Source: Demequina lutea (GTDB taxonomy: Bacteria; Actinomycetota; Actinomycetes; Actinomycetales; Demequinaceae). Taken from it: DNA of 43,214 bases. The notes under the pieces are model-generated. The model was not told where the DNA came from. It did not search any database and saw only the letters and a program-made list of their open reading frames with translations. The DNA lies in assembly GCA_003246255.1 (NCBI GenBank), contig QKAX01000139.1:1-43214 (forward strand), written 5' to 3'. Positions 15,048-23,988 of this stretch are shown here, in pieces (within the stretch, counting starts at the first letter, position 1; each line of letters opens with the position of its first letter). The position numbers and the translations under genes were made by a program.

Positions 15048-17657
15048 TTACTCGCCCTCGGTGATGGACTCCCACGCGGCGGCGCGGTCGGCGGCCTGGT
15101 TCTCCAGGGCGCGGCGCACGCCGTCGCGACCCTCGATCACCAGGCGCTTGAGCGCGTCGTGAGCGTCGGCGTTGGCGGCGAGCCAGGCATCGGCCTTGTC
15201 CTGGAGGTCTTCCACGCGGCCGGCGTGCACGGTGGGGTAGAGGCCCTCGATCAGGTTGGTGGCCATCTCGTTGGTCTTGTCCTTGTAGACGCGGCGCAGC
15301 ATGTCGAAGTACTCGTCGATGTAGGGCTCCACGATCGCTGTGTCGTGCACGTGGTTGAAGCCCGCCGTGGTCTCCGCCTGCAGCGCGTTCGGCAGGTCCT
15401 TGCCCGCCGGGGCGTTGATGAGGGCGTCCCACGCGGCACGCTTGGCCTCCGCCGTGGGGATGGCCGCCTTGGCGTGCGCGGCGCGGCGGGCGCCCGACGC
15501 GGTGGCGTCCTTGGTGAGCTGCAGCTCGATGGCCACCTCGCCTGCGCGGCCGCCGGCGACGAGGGAGATCAGCAGATCCCACGCGAGGTCGGCGTCGATC
15601 GGTAGCTCCTCGAGGTGGAGCTTGTCGTCCAGGATCGCGGCCACGGTGTCGAGCATGGGCTCCGTGTTGGCGAGCGAGGCGTACGCCTTGAGGAACTGCA
15701 GCTGGTTGTCCGAGCCGGGCTCGGCGGCCAGCGTGAGCTGCCACAGCACGCGCGCGGCGTTGCTCTGGGTCTCGTCCGCCACCTCGGGGGCCACGTACAG
15801 GCCAAGTGCGGTCGCGAGCTGGCGCAGCAGCACCAGCACAGTGGTCGACTCGGTCTCCTGGCCGATGTTCTTCAGCACCAGGTCAACGAACTGACGCGCG
15901 GGCATCTCGCCGTCGCGCGTCATGTCCCACGCGGCGAGCAGCACCATCGAGCGGGCCAGCGGGGGCAGCGTGGCGACGTGCTCCACCGCGGCCGCGAGCG
16001 ACTCGTCGTCCAGGCGCACCTTGCAGTACGCGAGGTCATCGTCGTTGACCAGGATCAGCGCGGGGCGCTGCTTGCCCACCATCTCGGCGATCTCGGTGAG
16101 CTCGCCGTCGATGTCGGTCTCGATCGCGATGGAGCGCGTGAGCTCGCCGTCCACGAGGTCGTAGCCGCCGATGACGAGGCGGTGCGGGCGCTGCGTCGGC
16201 CATTCGGCGGGGACCTCCTGGGCGACGGCGAAGCGGGTGATGACCCCGGCGTCGTCCGTCTCCACGACGGGCCGCAGCGTGGTGATGCCTGCCTTCTGCA
16301 GCCACACTTCGGACCAGCCGCTGAGGTCGCGGCCGGAGGCCTTCTCGAGCTCCACGAGCAGGTCGTTCAGGGTCGCGTTGGAGTGGTGGTGCTTGCGCAT
16401 GTACTCCGCGACGCCCTTGAAGAACTCGTCCTCGCCCACAAAGTAGACGAGCTGCTTGAGCACCGAGGCGCCCTTGGCGTACGTGATGCCGTCAAAGTTG
16501 ACCTCGACGTCCTCGAGGTCCTTGATCTCGGCCATGATCGGGTGCGTCGAGGGCAGCTGGTCCTGACGGTAGGCCCACGACTTCTCAAGCGAGTTGAACG
16601 TGACCCAGTTGTTCTCCCACTTGGTGGTCTTCACAGTGGCGAGGGTTGAGGTGAACTCCGCGAAGGACTCGTTGAGCCACAGGTCGTTCCACCACTTCAT
16701 GGTGACGAGGTCGCCGAACCACATGTGCGCGAGCTCGTGCAGCACGGTGACGGTGCGGCGCTCGACGCGCGCCTGCGCGGGCTTGGAGCGGAACACGTAG
16801 TCCTCGAGGAACGTCACGCAGCCGGCGTTCTCCATGGCGCCCGCGTTGAACTCGGGCACAAAGATCTGGTCGTACTTCTCGAACGGGTAGTCGGTCTCGA
16901 ACTTCTCCTCGTAGAAGGTGAAGCCCTTCTGGGTGTCGTCGAGGATCACGTCGGCGTCGAGGTAGTCGGCGAGGGCCTTGCGGCAGTACACGTTGGCGCT
17001 CAGCGTGCCCTTGCGGGACTCCACCGAGCCCTGCACCTCGTGGTACGGACCGGCGACGATCGCGGTGACGTAGCAGGGGATGGGCACGGTGGGGGAGAAG
17101 GTCCACGTGGCGACGCCGTGCGTGGTGCCGGCGATGTCGATCGAGCCCTCGGCGGCGGCCTTGGTGGACGGCGAGTTGCTCAGCACGTGCCAGTGATCGG
17201 GCGCGGTCACAGTGAAGCTGAACGCGGCCTTGAGGTCGGGCTGCTCGAACACTGCGTAGACGCGGCGGGTGTCGGCCACCTCGAACTGCGAGTAGAGGTA
17301 CACCTCGCCGTCCTCGGGGTCCACAAAGCGGTGCAGGCCCTCGCCGGTGTTCATGTAGGCGCAGTCCGCGACCACCACGAGGGTGTTGTCCTCGGCCAGG
17401 TTCGGCAGCGCGATGCGGGAGTCCACAAAGTGGGTCGCGGGGTCCAGCTCCACACCGTTGAGCGTGATCGAGTGGACGGTGGGCGCGATGAGGTCAATGA
17501 ACGTCTCGGCACCGGCGGTGGCCTTGAACGTCACGGTGGAGGTCGAGCGGAAGGTTTCCTCGGAGGTGGTGAGGTCCAGCACGACGTTGTAGGTCTCGGT
17601 GGAGACGAGCGCGGCGCGGGCCTCGGCCTCGGCGCGCGTGAGGTTAGTACCAGGCAT
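15048..17657 (-). CDS. pepN: Aminopeptidase N, M1 family (copy 2)
   Basis: An 869-residue zinc aminopeptidase, paralogous to the protein encoded at 8360-10951 and of nearly equal length. It has the GAMENAG exopeptidase motif, the zinc site HELAH at residues 307-311 with a downstream LWLNESFAEF Glu, and the helical ERAP1-like C-terminal domain. The N-terminus MPGTNLTRAEAEARAALVS parallels that of copy 1. CAGAAT lies 6 nt upstream of the ATG at 17657 and is a possible leaderless -10. The strong hairpin at 14999-15037 follows its stop. Codon use is like that of its neighbours, so recent transfer is not indicated. Confidence 0.95.
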   Translation of the reverse strand: MPGTNLTRAEAEARAALVSTETYNVVLDLTTSEETFRSTSTVTFKATAGAETFIDLIAPTVHSITLNGVELDPATHFVDSRIALPNLAEDNTLVVVADCAYMNTGEGLHRFVDPEDGEVYLYSQFEVADTRRVYAVFEQPDLKAAFSFTVTAPDHWHVLSNSPSTKAAAEGSIDIAGTTHGVATWTFSPTVPIPCYVTAIVAGPYHEVQGSVESRKGTLSANVYCRKALADYLDADVILDDTQKGFTFYEEKFETDYPFEKYDQIFVPEFNAGAMENAGCVTFLEDYVFRSKPAQARVERRTVTVLHELAHMWFGDLVTMKWWNDLWLNESFAEFTSTLATVKTTKWENNWVTFNSLEKSWAYRQDQLPSTHPIMAEIKDLEDVEVNFDGITYAKGASVLKQLVYFVGEDEFFKGVAEYMRKHHHSNATLNDLLVELEKASGRDLSGWSEVWLQKAGITTLRPVVETDDAGVITRFAVAQEVPAEWPTQRPHRLVIGGYDLVDGELTRSIAIETDIDGELTEIAEMVGKQRPALILVNDDDLAYCKVRLDDESLAAAVEHVATLPPLARSMVLLAAWDMTRDGEMPARQFVDLVLKNIGQETESTTVLVLLRQLATALGLYVAPEVADETQSNAARVLWQLTLAAEPGSDNQLQFLKAYASLANTEPMLDTVAAILDDKLHLEELPIDADLAWDLLISLVAGGRAGEVAIELQLTKDATASGARRAAHAKAAIPTAEAKRAAWDALINAPAGKDLPNALQAETTAGFNHVHDTAIVEPYIDEYFDMLRRVYKDKTNEMATNLIEGLYPTVHAGRVEDLQDKADAWLAANADAHDALKRLVIEGRDGVRRALENQAADRAAAWESITEGE

Positions 17658-17714
17658 GCGCCGATTCTGTCATGCGAGGGCGACGCGCGAGACGTGGCGG
17701 CGCGTCGGTCCCAC

Positions 17715-17720
17715 TAGCCT
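17715..17720 (+). promoter_or_regulatory. Putative leaderless -10 element of pnuC
   Basis: TAGCCT, 6 nt before the GTG at 17727. This spacing favours the GTG over the ATG three bases later. Confidence 0.45.
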
Positions 17721-17726
17721 GTCCGT

Positions 17727-18332
17727 GTGATGGGGTGGATTGCTGCGCACTGGACCGAACTCGTCGGCTTTGGCACGGGACTTGTGTGCGTCGCGCTCGC
17801 GGCGCGCAGGAACGTCTGGAACTACCCGATCGGGCTGGCAAACAACGTCGCCTTCTTTGTGCTCTTCCTTGGCGCTGGCCTCTACGCGAGCGCCGGCCTG
17901 CAGGTGGTCTACGGCGCGCTGGCTGTGCACGGCTGGTTCCGTTGGGTCACGCGCGTAGAGAAGGACAGGGAGTACATCGCCCGCACGCCTCGCCGCCACG
18001 TGCCAGCGCTTGTCGCGGCGTTCGTGGTGCTCGCGGCTGCCATCGCATGGGTGCTGCTGACGTATACGGACTCCACGGTGGCCGGCTGGGACGCCTCGAC
18101 CACGGCCGCGAGCCTGGTGGCGCAGTACCTGCTCAACCGCAAGCGCATCGAGAACTGGTGGGTGTGGATGGGCGTGGACGTCGTCTTTGCCGTGCTTGCC
18201 GCCGCGTCGGGCCTGTGGATCACTGCCTCCCTGTACGTCATCTTCTTTGTGCTGTGCGTCTGCGGCTACCGCTCGTGGCTCGCTGTGGAGGCGGCCGCGC
18301 GCCGCGATGTCCAGGTGCCGGCGAATGCCTAG
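17727..18332 (+). CDS. pnuC: PnuC-family nicotinamide riboside transporter
   Basis: A 201-residue membrane protein with about seven TM segments. The PnuC signatures WNYPIGLANNVAFFVLF near residue 32 and the C-terminal NRKRIENWWVWMGVD are both present, as is the paired-Trp substrate region. PnuC proteins facilitate uptake of nicotinamide riboside, which is trapped by phosphorylation. The following gene encodes just such a kinase/adenylyltransferase and overlaps it by 8 bases. GTG 17727 is preferred because a TAGCCT lies 6 nt upstream; ATG 17730 is the alternative. Confidence 0.93.
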   Translation: MMGWIAAHWTELVGFGTGLVCVALAARRNVWNYPIGLANNVAFFVLFLGAGLYASAGLQVVYGALAVHGWFRWVTRVEKDREYIARTPRRHVPALVAAFVVLAAAIAWVLLTYTDSTVAGWDASTTAASLVAQYLLNRKRIENWWVWMGVDVVFAVLAAASGLWITASLYVIFFVLCVCGYRSWLAVEAAARRDVQVPANA

Positions 18333-19347
18333 CCCGCGCTACCGGCATGGCCTCGTGATCGGCAAGTTCTACCCGCTTCACGCGGGCCACTCGCGCCTGA
18401 TTCGCGAGGCGCAGCGCGCGTGCGAGCGCGTGACTGTCGAGGTGCTCGCGTCAAGCGTCGAATCGATCCCGGGCGACGTGCGCGCCGAGTGGGTGCGCGA
18501 GGACCACCCGACCGCGCGCGTGGTGTGGGGGCTCGACGACCTGCCGATCGACTACGAGGATCCAGCACTCTGGGACGGCCACATGCAGCTGATGGAGTCG
18601 CTGCTGGACGAGCCGGTGGATGCCGTCTTCACGTCCGATGCGTACGGCGAGGAGATGGCGCGGCGCCTGGGTGCCGAGTGGGTGCAGGTGGACGCGGGGC
18701 GGGGAGAGATTCCGGTCTCCGGCACGGCGATTCGCGGGGACCTGGCTGCGCACTGGGGCGAGCTGTCGTCGGCAGTGCGTGCGTCGCTCGCCGCGCGAGT
18801 GGTGGTGCTCGGCGCCGAGTCCACGGGGTCGACCACGCTTGCCGCGGCGCTCGCCGACGCGCTCGGCACCGCGTGGGTGCCCGAGTACGGCCGCGACTAC
18901 ACGGTCACCCGGCCGGGAGGGCTCGAGGCCCCCTGGACGTCTCCTGAGTTTGAACTGGTCGTGGCGGCGCAGATCGCGTGGGAGGGCGCCGCCCTGCGCT
19001 CGGTCCCCACACCGATCCTGGTGTGCGACACGGACGTGCTCGCCACCGCGCTGTGGCACGAGCGATACGTGGGCGAGGCCGCGCCGCGCATCCTGTCCCG
19101 CGCCGCCCAGCATCGGCCGGCCTTGTACGTGCTCACTGGCGACGAGATCCCCTTTGTGCAGGACGGCACCCGCGATGGCGAGCACATCAGGCACGCGATG
19201 CAGCAGCGGTTCAGGGACACCCTGGCCGAGGCAGGCGTGCCGTGGGTCGAGGTCACGGGCTCCGTTGAGGAGAGGGTCGCGGCGTCGCTCGCGCACATCG
19301 ACCGCGTGGTGCTTCCGGGGCTTCGGTTTGCCCCGCCGCTAGGCTGA
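18325..19347 (+). CDS. nadR: NadR-like nicotinamide-nucleotide adenylyltransferase / ribosylnicotinamide kinase
   Basis: A 340-residue bifunctional enzyme that would phosphorylate imported nicotinamide riboside to NMN and adenylate NMN to NAD. Residues 11-22 hold the nucleotidylyltransferase motif GKFYPLHAGH, and residues 131-137 hold VSGTAIR, the second motif of that fold. The C-terminal kinase domain starts near residue 158 with GAESTGSTTLA. Here the P-loop Lys of a canonical GxxxxGKST is replaced by Ser. No N-terminal HTH is present, so unlike the enterobacterial NadR this is an enzyme only. ATG 18325 overlaps the pnuC stop by 8 bases, tying uptake to salvage. Confidence 0.9.
   Translation: MPSPRYRHGLVIGKFYPLHAGHSRLIREAQRACERVTVEVLASSVESIPGDVRAEWVREDHPTARVVWGLDDLPIDYEDPALWDGHMQLMESLLDEPVDAVFTSDAYGEEMARRLGAEWVQVDAGRGEIPVSGTAIRGDLAAHWGELSSAVRASLAARVVVLGAESTGSTTLAAALADALGTAWVPEYGRDYTVTRPGGLEAPWTSPEFELVVAAQIAWEGAALRSVPTPILVCDTDVLATALWHERYVGEAAPRILSRAAQHRPALYVLTGDEIPFVQDGTRDGEHIRHAMQQRFRDTLAEAGVPWVEVTGSVEERVAASLAHIDRVVLPGLRFAPPLG
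19340..19345 (+). promoter_or_regulatory. Putative internal leaderless -10 of the MoxR operon
   Basis: TAGGCT within the last codons of nadR, 6 nt before the ATG at 19352. No clear -35 is visible, so read-through from pnuC-nadR is also possible. Confidence 0.4.
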
Positions 19348-19351
19348 CGGC

Positions 19352-20914
19352 ATGGCCGACCGCTGGCATCACCTGTCCGCAAGTCCCACCTCGCCGCGAG
19401 CCACCGCGCCTCAGCAGATGACAGCTGAGGACCTGGTATCGGGCGGGCCGCGCCACGATGTAGGTCTCGACGAGCGCCTTCGTCAGGCGTACTACTGGAT
19501 CGTCAACACCGCCGTCATCTCGCCGTACTACGACATCGAGTTCTCGGTCACCCCGCCGCTCACCTTCTCGCTCGGCGACGCGGGTGCGGAGCTGAGCCTC
19601 CCGGACGATGCCTCGTACTCGTCGAACGTGCTGATCCCGCTCCTCACGTTCGCCGTGGGCGGGCGCTGCCTGCTCGTCGGCGGCCCTGGCCGAGGCAAGA
19701 CCACGGTGGCGGTGCTGATGGGCGTGATGGCGGGCACTGATGCGGCCGATGTGCGACGTTCGGTACAGCAGGGGCAGCCCCAGCTCACCGTCTCGGACCT
19801 GGTGGGCATCCCGCTGCCCAAGGACCTCATCGGCGCGTCGCGACTCACCGACATTGGCATCGCCTGGCGCGACTGGCTGTCGCTGCCTGTCAAGATCATC
19901 GACGAGTACAACCGCATCCCCACCAAGACGCAGTCGGCGCTGCTCACGATGGTGGCCGAGGGGTACGTCGAGAGCCACGACCAGATGCGACGCACGGCGC
20001 CCGATGGCGGGGTGGAGAGCTGGTACTTCACCGCGAACGACGACGCCGGTGGCGGTACCTTCCCCGTGATCCAGGCGCTCAAGGATCGCCTCGACGTGAC
20101 GGTGCAGGCGGTCGGCTTCAACAGTCGCTTCTTTGACGAACTGGTGGCGCGCGTCGAGGCCGGGGACCGGCCAGAGGACAACGTGCCCGCCGAGCTCGTC
20201 TTCGATGCCGACGACCGTGCGGCGATGCGCGCATTGGTGCGCGGCTTGCCCATTGAGGCCCCGGTGCGCAGGCGGCTCGAGTTCTTCTTCTCGCACTTTG
20301 AGTTTGTGCAGCACGGAGGCAAGAGGTTCGAGTACCGCACCAAGGACGTGGTGGCGACATCGGGCGTCGATGTGGGGTCCATCGTGCGCGCGAACGGCGG
20401 CGCCGATCTTGAGGCGGACCTCGGTGCCCAGACGCTGAATGGGCTGTCGGTGCGCGCCCTGCAAACCCTCGTGCTGTTCTCCAAGGCGATGGCGTGGTTC
20501 AGGGGTTCCGGCACCGTGACGGCGGCCGATGTGAGGGCCGTCCTGCCCTTCGTGCTGCGCGGCAAGCTGCAGCCGCACCTCGATCACCCCCGGTTCGCGG
20601 AGGGCGCGGAGCCCGAGTTGGCGTCCGACGCCGCCTCGTGGCTCACCTCGCTGTGGGACGAGTCAGGGCGACTCTTTGACGCCCTCAACCTTGGCCGCAC
20701 GGATCCAGTGGGCGACCTTCTCCACGAGTTCTCGAAGGGCCTCGACGGGCTGGACGGCGTGGAGGTGATGCGCAGGCTGACGGCGATCGAGTCTCAGATT
20801 CGCGCGGTCGCCGATGCCGGAAAGCTCTACGGGCGACACTTTGACGATCTCACGGCCCTCAAGTATTTGCACCAGCGGTACACGGCCTATCTCGCCTGGC
20901 GGGAGCGCGGGTGA
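19352..20914 (+). CDS. MoxR-type AAA ATPase
   Basis: A 520-residue AAA+ ATPase, longer than typical MoxR proteins (about 330). Walker A GGPGRGKT is at residues 110-117 and Walker B KIIDEYNRIP at 181-190, followed by TKTQSALLTMVAEGYV and a sensor-1 segment YFTANDDAGGGTFPV. The C-terminal half (about 330-520) is helical and unrecognised. MoxR ATPases act with VWA-domain partners as chaperone-like remodelers of client proteins, and a VWA protein is encoded two genes downstream. The start is 4 nt after nadR with a -10-like TAGGCT upstream. The stop overlaps the next gene as GTGA. The client is unknown. Confidence 0.88.
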   Translation: MADRWHHLSASPTSPRATAPQQMTAEDLVSGGPRHDVGLDERLRQAYYWIVNTAVISPYYDIEFSVTPPLTFSLGDAGAELSLPDDASYSSNVLIPLLTFAVGGRCLLVGGPGRGKTTVAVLMGVMAGTDAADVRRSVQQGQPQLTVSDLVGIPLPKDLIGASRLTDIGIAWRDWLSLPVKIIDEYNRIPTKTQSALLTMVAEGYVESHDQMRRTAPDGGVESWYFTANDDAGGGTFPVIQALKDRLDVTVQAVGFNSRFFDELVARVEAGDRPEDNVPAELVFDADDRAAMRALVRGLPIEAPVRRRLEFFFSHFEFVQHGGKRFEYRTKDVVATSGVDVGSIVRANGGADLEADLGAQTLNGLSVRALQTLVLFSKAMAWFRGSGTVTAADVRAVLPFVLRGKLQPHLDHPRFAEGAEPELASDAASWLTSLWDESGRLFDALNLGRTDPVGDLLHEFSKGLDGLDGVEVMRRLTAIESQIRAVADAGKLYGRHFDDLTALKYLHQRYTAYLAWRERG

Positions 20915-21594
20915 CACTCCGTCTTGCGGCGCACCTCGCCGCACCCCGCGTAGCCGCCGCGCCGATGCCTCCCTTTGAGGGCCTCGATGCCGCTGCGGTG
21001 ACGCGCGCCGCGGTGGCGCAGGGCGCGGAATCCGAGGCGTTCGCCGCGCTCGTGGCGGCCGGACAGGCGGCGGGCGAGTCGCGGCCGCTCGACCTGATTG
21101 CGATCGCGGCCTGGCGGGCAGGGGCGATCACGCTGCGCGCCGATGCCTTGGCGCGTCTGCGCGAGCGCGACTCGGATGATGTCGCCGCGGCGCTCCTCGG
21201 CTGCGCGCCGCACGAGGTCGCTGAGTTTGTAGAACGTCAAGCGGCTGACAGATGGTTCATGCCGGGATCCGACGGCAAGGCCGGCTACGTCTGCTCGGTG
21301 GGAGGCTTCGCGGGCATCGGCGGCGCGTTCCGGCGTCCCGTGGAAGAGGGCGTCGCCCTCGCCGATGACGGCGCCTTTGCGGTGCGCGAGGGACCCCGGT
21401 GGTGGCGAATCGACGCCGATGTATGGTGCGCGCGCCTGGTGCCGCTCGACGCCGCGCCCCGCGAGGCGTCGGGAGTGGTGCCGCTGCGGGCGGACGAGCC
21501 CGTCGCGTCGGCGATGTGGGCTGACGGCGTGCGCGTCTCCCTCATGGTGCCCCCGCAGACCCACCTCGCGTGGCTGTACGTCGAGCGCGCGTGA
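20911..21594 (+). CDS. Unknown protein of the MoxR-VWA operon (227 residues)
   Basis: No family is recognised. The N-terminal two thirds is helical and Ala-rich (AAAVTRAAVAQGAESEAFAALV), followed by a beta-rich domain (KAGYVCSVGGFAGIGGAF, then RWWRIDADVWCARLVPLD). There is no signal peptide or TM. It starts with GTG overlapping the ATPase stop by 4 bases and ends overlapping the zincin-VWA start by 4 bases, so its synthesis is coupled to both. An adaptor linking ATPase and VWA protein is a plausible inference by analogy with MoxR-vWA ternary systems. Confidence 0.75.
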   Translation: MTLRLAAHLAAPRVAAAPMPPFEGLDAAAVTRAAVAQGAESEAFAALVAAGQAAGESRPLDLIAIAAWRAGAITLRADALARLRERDSDDVAAALLGCAPHEVAEFVERQAADRWFMPGSDGKAGYVCSVGGFAGIGGAFRRPVEEGVALADDGAFAVREGPRWWRIDADVWCARLVPLDAAPREASGVVPLRADEPVASAMWADGVRVSLMVPPQTHLAWLYVERA

Positions 21595-23390
21595 AGCACG
21601 GCCGGGCGAAGAAGCCGGACGACGCGGCGATCGCCGCGGCCTGGGCGTCCGCGCTCGGGCTGTGGGGTGTGCACATGCACGATCCCGTGAGTGCGACTGA
21701 CGGCAAGGCGCACGGCGCGTTCGCGTGGTTCGGCTTTCCTCCCACCGTGCACGTGGACCACGGAATGCTCGCACAGCAGGGGGGAGCGGACGAGCTCGAG
21801 ACGGTGTTTGCGCACGAGATCGGACACCATGTGCTCGCGCCGGCAACCCGCATCGCGAGCCTCAAGATTCGCCATCAAATGGCGCGAGCGCTCGCCGCCT
21901 CCGGATCGAGGGACCCCGCGCGCCACGCCCCGTTGCTGGCGAATGTGTGGAGTGACCTGCTCGTCAACACGCGCATCGTGGCGATGCAGCGCGAAGCCAC
22001 GGGGGAGACCGGGCGCGACGACATCGGCATGGTGAGGTTGTGGCGAGCGTTGCGGACCCCTGAGACGTCGCCGCTCATGTGGGTCTACCTGCGCGCGAGC
22101 GAGACCTTGTGGCGTCTGCCGGCGGGAACGCTGTGCGACGCCGCCCCTCCCCGAGCCCGCGTCACGGGCACGGCGTCGCTCGCGTCGCATGGCGCGGTCG
22201 GTCCCGGCGTCGAGTCCGTCGAGGACCTCGCGCGGCAGCTGCGCACCATCGCGCGCACGCATCCCGAGAGCGACCCCGATCGCCTCGCCAGCGTGGCACG
22301 CACGTTTGCTCACGATCCGGTGGGCGGCGCGCTCGCCTTTGGGCTCATCGCCGCGCCCTATCTTGTCGCCGACGACGACGAGCGTGGAGGTGGCGCGGCC
22401 GCGGGGTCCGGCGGAACGGGGTGTGCTGACGAGAGCGGTCCGGCCACCGCGGCCGAGATGTCACGCGTCTTGGGTGACAGGAGGATGTGGGACCCGCCCC
22501 CTGCGTCAGAGCTCGACGAGGCGTCGCGCGCCGCGGTCGCGGGCGAGGCAGGTCAGGGCCTGCAGCTTGCCGATACCCAGGCGCTGTACAGCGCGCTGGC
22601 CACCGACGTCGTGACGGTTGCCTGGTACCGCGCCCAGGCACTGCCATATGTGCGGCCGTGGACCAGGCGGTCGGAGAACGTGCGCAGTGAGGACCTGCCG
22701 GGTCCCGTGGACGTGTGGGAGGCAGGCGACGACCTTGCCGACCTCGACTGGCCCGCCACCTTGCGATCGAGCCCTGTGGTGGTGCCTGGCGTGACGACGC
22801 GGCGACGCTCGTGGCTTGAGGACGACGCGGAGCCAGGCGAGCGCAGCATCACCCTTGACGTGTACGTCGACTCGTCTGGCTCGATGAGGAACCCGCGGGC
22901 CGGGTCGCCCGCGGTGCTCGCCGGCGCGATTCTTGTCTTGTCCATTCTCAAGGGAGGCGGCCGAGTGAGAGTGACGAGTTTCTCGGGCGCCGGTCAGGTG
23001 GCAGGAGGCGAGACTTTCGTCGACGACGCCGACGCCGCCCTTCGGGACCTGCTGCACTACTTTGGCGGCGGCACGAGCTTTCCCCTTGACCTGTATCGCG
23101 ACAGGTATGCGGGTCTACCGGCGGCGACAACGGCCACCGAGCGTCACGTCGTGGTGCTCTCGGATGACGGTCTCGCGTCGATGTTCGGCGTGCGCAACGA
23201 GGCATACGCACATGTCGCCGCCACTGTGCGAAGGGTGTTGACGACGGGCACGCTGCTGCTCGCGGATCGGCTCCATGGCGTGAGTGCCGTCGCGGGCGAG
23301 GCCGGGTACGACGTCATCTATCTTGATGCCATGGACGATGCTCCCGCCGCGTGCGCGGCGCTTGCGGAGGTGCTCCATGGCGGCGCTTGA
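21591..23390 (+). CDS. Zincin (HExxH) and VWA-domain protein
   Basis: A 599-residue fusion. The N-terminal domain has FAHEIGHHVLAPA at about residues 74-85, an HExxH zinc-protease signature, followed about 40 residues on by NVWSDLLVNTRIV, which may supply further metal ligands. A long helical and Gly-rich middle follows. The C-terminal third is a von Willebrand A domain: the MIDAS starts DVYVDSSGSM with D427, S429 and S431, with VRVTSFSGAG as the second strand and GGGTSF later. No signal peptide is visible, so it is probably cytosolic. The GTG start overlaps the previous stop (GTGA). The layout resembles DUF2201-type proteins, in which a metallopeptidase-like domain precedes a VWA-like domain. 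Proteolytic activity is not proven. Confidence 0.85.
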   Translation: MKHGRAKKPDDAAIAAAWASALGLWGVHMHDPVSATDGKAHGAFAWFGFPPTVHVDHGMLAQQGGADELETVFAHEIGHHVLAPATRIASLKIRHQMARALAASGSRDPARHAPLLANVWSDLLVNTRIVAMQREATGETGRDDIGMVRLWRALRTPETSPLMWVYLRASETLWRLPAGTLCDAAPPRARVTGTASLASHGAVGPGVESVEDLARQLRTIARTHPESDPDRLASVARTFAHDPVGGALAFGLIAAPYLVADDDERGGGAAAGSGGTGCADESGPATAAEMSRVLGDRRMWDPPPASELDEASRAAVAGEAGQGLQLADTQALYSALATDVVTVAWYRAQALPYVRPWTRRSENVRSEDLPGPVDVWEAGDDLADLDWPATLRSSPVVVPGVTTRRRSWLEDDAEPGERSITLDVYVDSSGSMRNPRAGSPAVLAGAILVLSILKGGGRVRVTSFSGAGQVAGGETFVDDADAALRDLLHYFGGGTSFPLDLYRDRYAGLPAATTATERHVVVLSDDGLASMFGVRNEAYAHVAATVRRVLTTGTLLLADRLHGVSAVAGEAGYDVIYLDAMDDAPAACAALAEVLHGGA

Positions 23391-23988
23391 CCCCTTGCTC
23401 GCCGCGTGGACGCGCTTGGGAGTGCGCGACACTGACCTGTGGGCGCGCACGGTGCCGGGCCCACGGCTCGCCGACGTCGAGGCGCGGCTATCCGCCGTGC
23501 CAGCTCCGTTCGTCGCCGACGAGGCAGCTCCGCTAGCGATTGTGCGCGACTGCGGCATCGGAGGCACGTTCGCGGCGGAGGCGTTGTTGGGAGATGCGCG
23601 AGCGGCCAAGGGCGCCGCCATCGCGGCATGGCTGATCGGGTCCGAGGACCTCTACGGACCGCTGGATCCTCCGCTCGCCGCGGGTGCGGCACCGCTCCTT
23701 GTCGATGCTCTCTCGCTCAGGCTCGCTCCGACTGCCGATCCGCTGACGTGGATCGGGGACGCACAACGCCGCGAGGAGGCGGCTCGATGGTCGCTCCTGG
23801 CGCTGGGCTATCGGCCGGCGGGAGAGGGCATCCACGATGCGTCGAGTCTGTTGTCGTCCCTCGACTCGCTGCGCCGCGACGCCGCGCTCGCGGCGGTGCT
23901 CGAGGAGCAGACCCATCGCCAGGCAGTGGCGGCGAAGCTCGCCGAGGCGCGTGCGCGTGAGGCGACGGCGCGGTACACGCGCGAATGA
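23377..23988 (+). CDS. Unknown helical protein of the MoxR-VWA operon (203 residues)
   Basis: Not recognised. It is mostly alpha-helical and Ala/Leu-rich; the last 60 residues (LSSLDSLRRDAALAAVLEE onward) look like a long amphipathic, possibly coiled-coil helix. There are no TM segments, signal peptide or catalytic motif. ATG 23377 is preferred because GGAGG lies 6 nt upstream; this makes it overlap the VWA gene by 14 bases. Its stop overlaps the adenylate-forming enzyme as ATGA. The coupled arrangement suggests a subunit of the same complex. Confidence 0.75.
   Translation: MAALDPLLAAWTRLGVRDTDLWARTVPGPRLADVEARLSAVPAPFVADEAAPLAIVRDCGIGGTFAAEALLGDARAAKGAAIAAWLIGSEDLYGPLDPPLAAGAAPLLVDALSLRLAPTADPLTWIGDAQRREEAARWSLLALGYRPAGEGIHDASSLLSSLDSLRRDAALAAVLEEQTHRQAVAAKLAEARAREATARYTRE

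Noticed and set aside
19352-23390. Metal chelatase (ChlI/ChlD) or CbbQ/CbbO pair
   Set aside because: The ATPase resembles MoxR, no porphyrin or Rubisco gene is adjacent, and the VWA protein has an N-terminal zincin instead of a ChlD-like AAA domain.
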